DNA from: Apostichopus parvimensis
Taxonomy: Eukaryota > Echinodermata > Holothuroidea > Aspidochirotida > Stichopodidae
DNA length: 31,627 nt
Direction of reading: 5' to 3'
Assembly: GCA_000934455.1 (NCBI GenBank)
Contig: KN894492.1
Span: 1-31,627 of the forward strand
Below are positions 31,320 through 31,627 of this stretch, piece after piece. Under the pieces are notes generated by a model. The model saw only the letters and a list, made by a program, of their open reading frames with translations. It was not told where the DNA came from and did not search any database. The stretch's first letter is position 1, and each line of letters begins with the position of its first letter. Position numbers and translations under genes: made by a program.

Positions 31320-31627
31320 TAAACTCACACAGAGTGATCAGTCGTTAGAATAGACCTAACCGAAATATTGTTTCCAACGACTATACATATTTAAGCCGAA
31401 TAATGTATAAAACCGTTAGACATATCGCGTTGGACAGACAGTTTTGTAGTGGCTAAATGAATGAAGCCTGAGTCGATGAATTGAGCTTCATATGCAAATT
31501 TATTTAAATCATAATTATAGTAAATCATAGACAATGATTTAGCTTTAAACTGTTCTGTTGAAAGACAGTCCAGACCACAAGGAGAACTTCAGACAAAACA
31601 ATTGAAAGAACGAAAAGCTGAACCCAA

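Overview
This window looks like nuclear DNA from a multicellular animal, probably a marine invertebrate. It is AT-rich, poor in coding sequence and full of simple repeats, degraded transposon pieces and long G or C runs. Its single convincing gene is an intronless-looking 600-residue BTB-BACK-Kelch (kelch-like) protein, a class of Cullin-3 substrate adaptor that is typical of animals. A deuterostome such as an echinoderm or hemichordate would fit, but that is only a guess. There are no operons, ribosome binding sites or other prokaryotic features.

Layout. Positions 1-2940 are non-coding, with small hairpins and an RFX X-box-like site near 2438. Positions 2950-20070 carry at least eleven recognisable copies or fragments of one short non-autonomous repeat, called family A here. 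It has a conserved core, a right arm that always contains a splice-donor-like CAGGTAAGC or a variant of it, and in the best copy (13121-13320) a perfect 28-bp inverted repeat. Remnants of non-LTR retrotransposon 3' ends lie near 14950-15025, 20340-20405 and 21390-21560. Several minisatellites follow: 16821-16902, 18610-18727, 19562-19697, a striking pentamer-built 25-bp array at 21625-22130, and a degenerate 60-bp array at 25480-25772. Positions 22160-28245 are otherwise empty of genes, apart from a cluster of transcription-factor-like sites near 26893-26970 and a 14-bp inverted repeat at 26324-26404.

The kelch-like gene lies on the minus strand at 28332-30134. Its open reading frame is bracketed by a plausible splice acceptor one base before the ATG and a good splice-donor consensus directly after the TAG stop. 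It may therefore be one coding exon of a transcript whose UTRs lie in other exons. The region beyond it (30195-31627) is non-coding, with possible regulatory palindromes and a G-rich repeat remnant at 31018-31115.

With only one gene, no pathway can be reconstructed. Most other open reading frames in the window are chance or repeat-derived. I see no clear new multi-gene system. The most unusual things are the arm-bounded inversion in family A, the exon-sized kelch ORF, and the stop-free pentamer minisatellite next to a retrotransposon tail.
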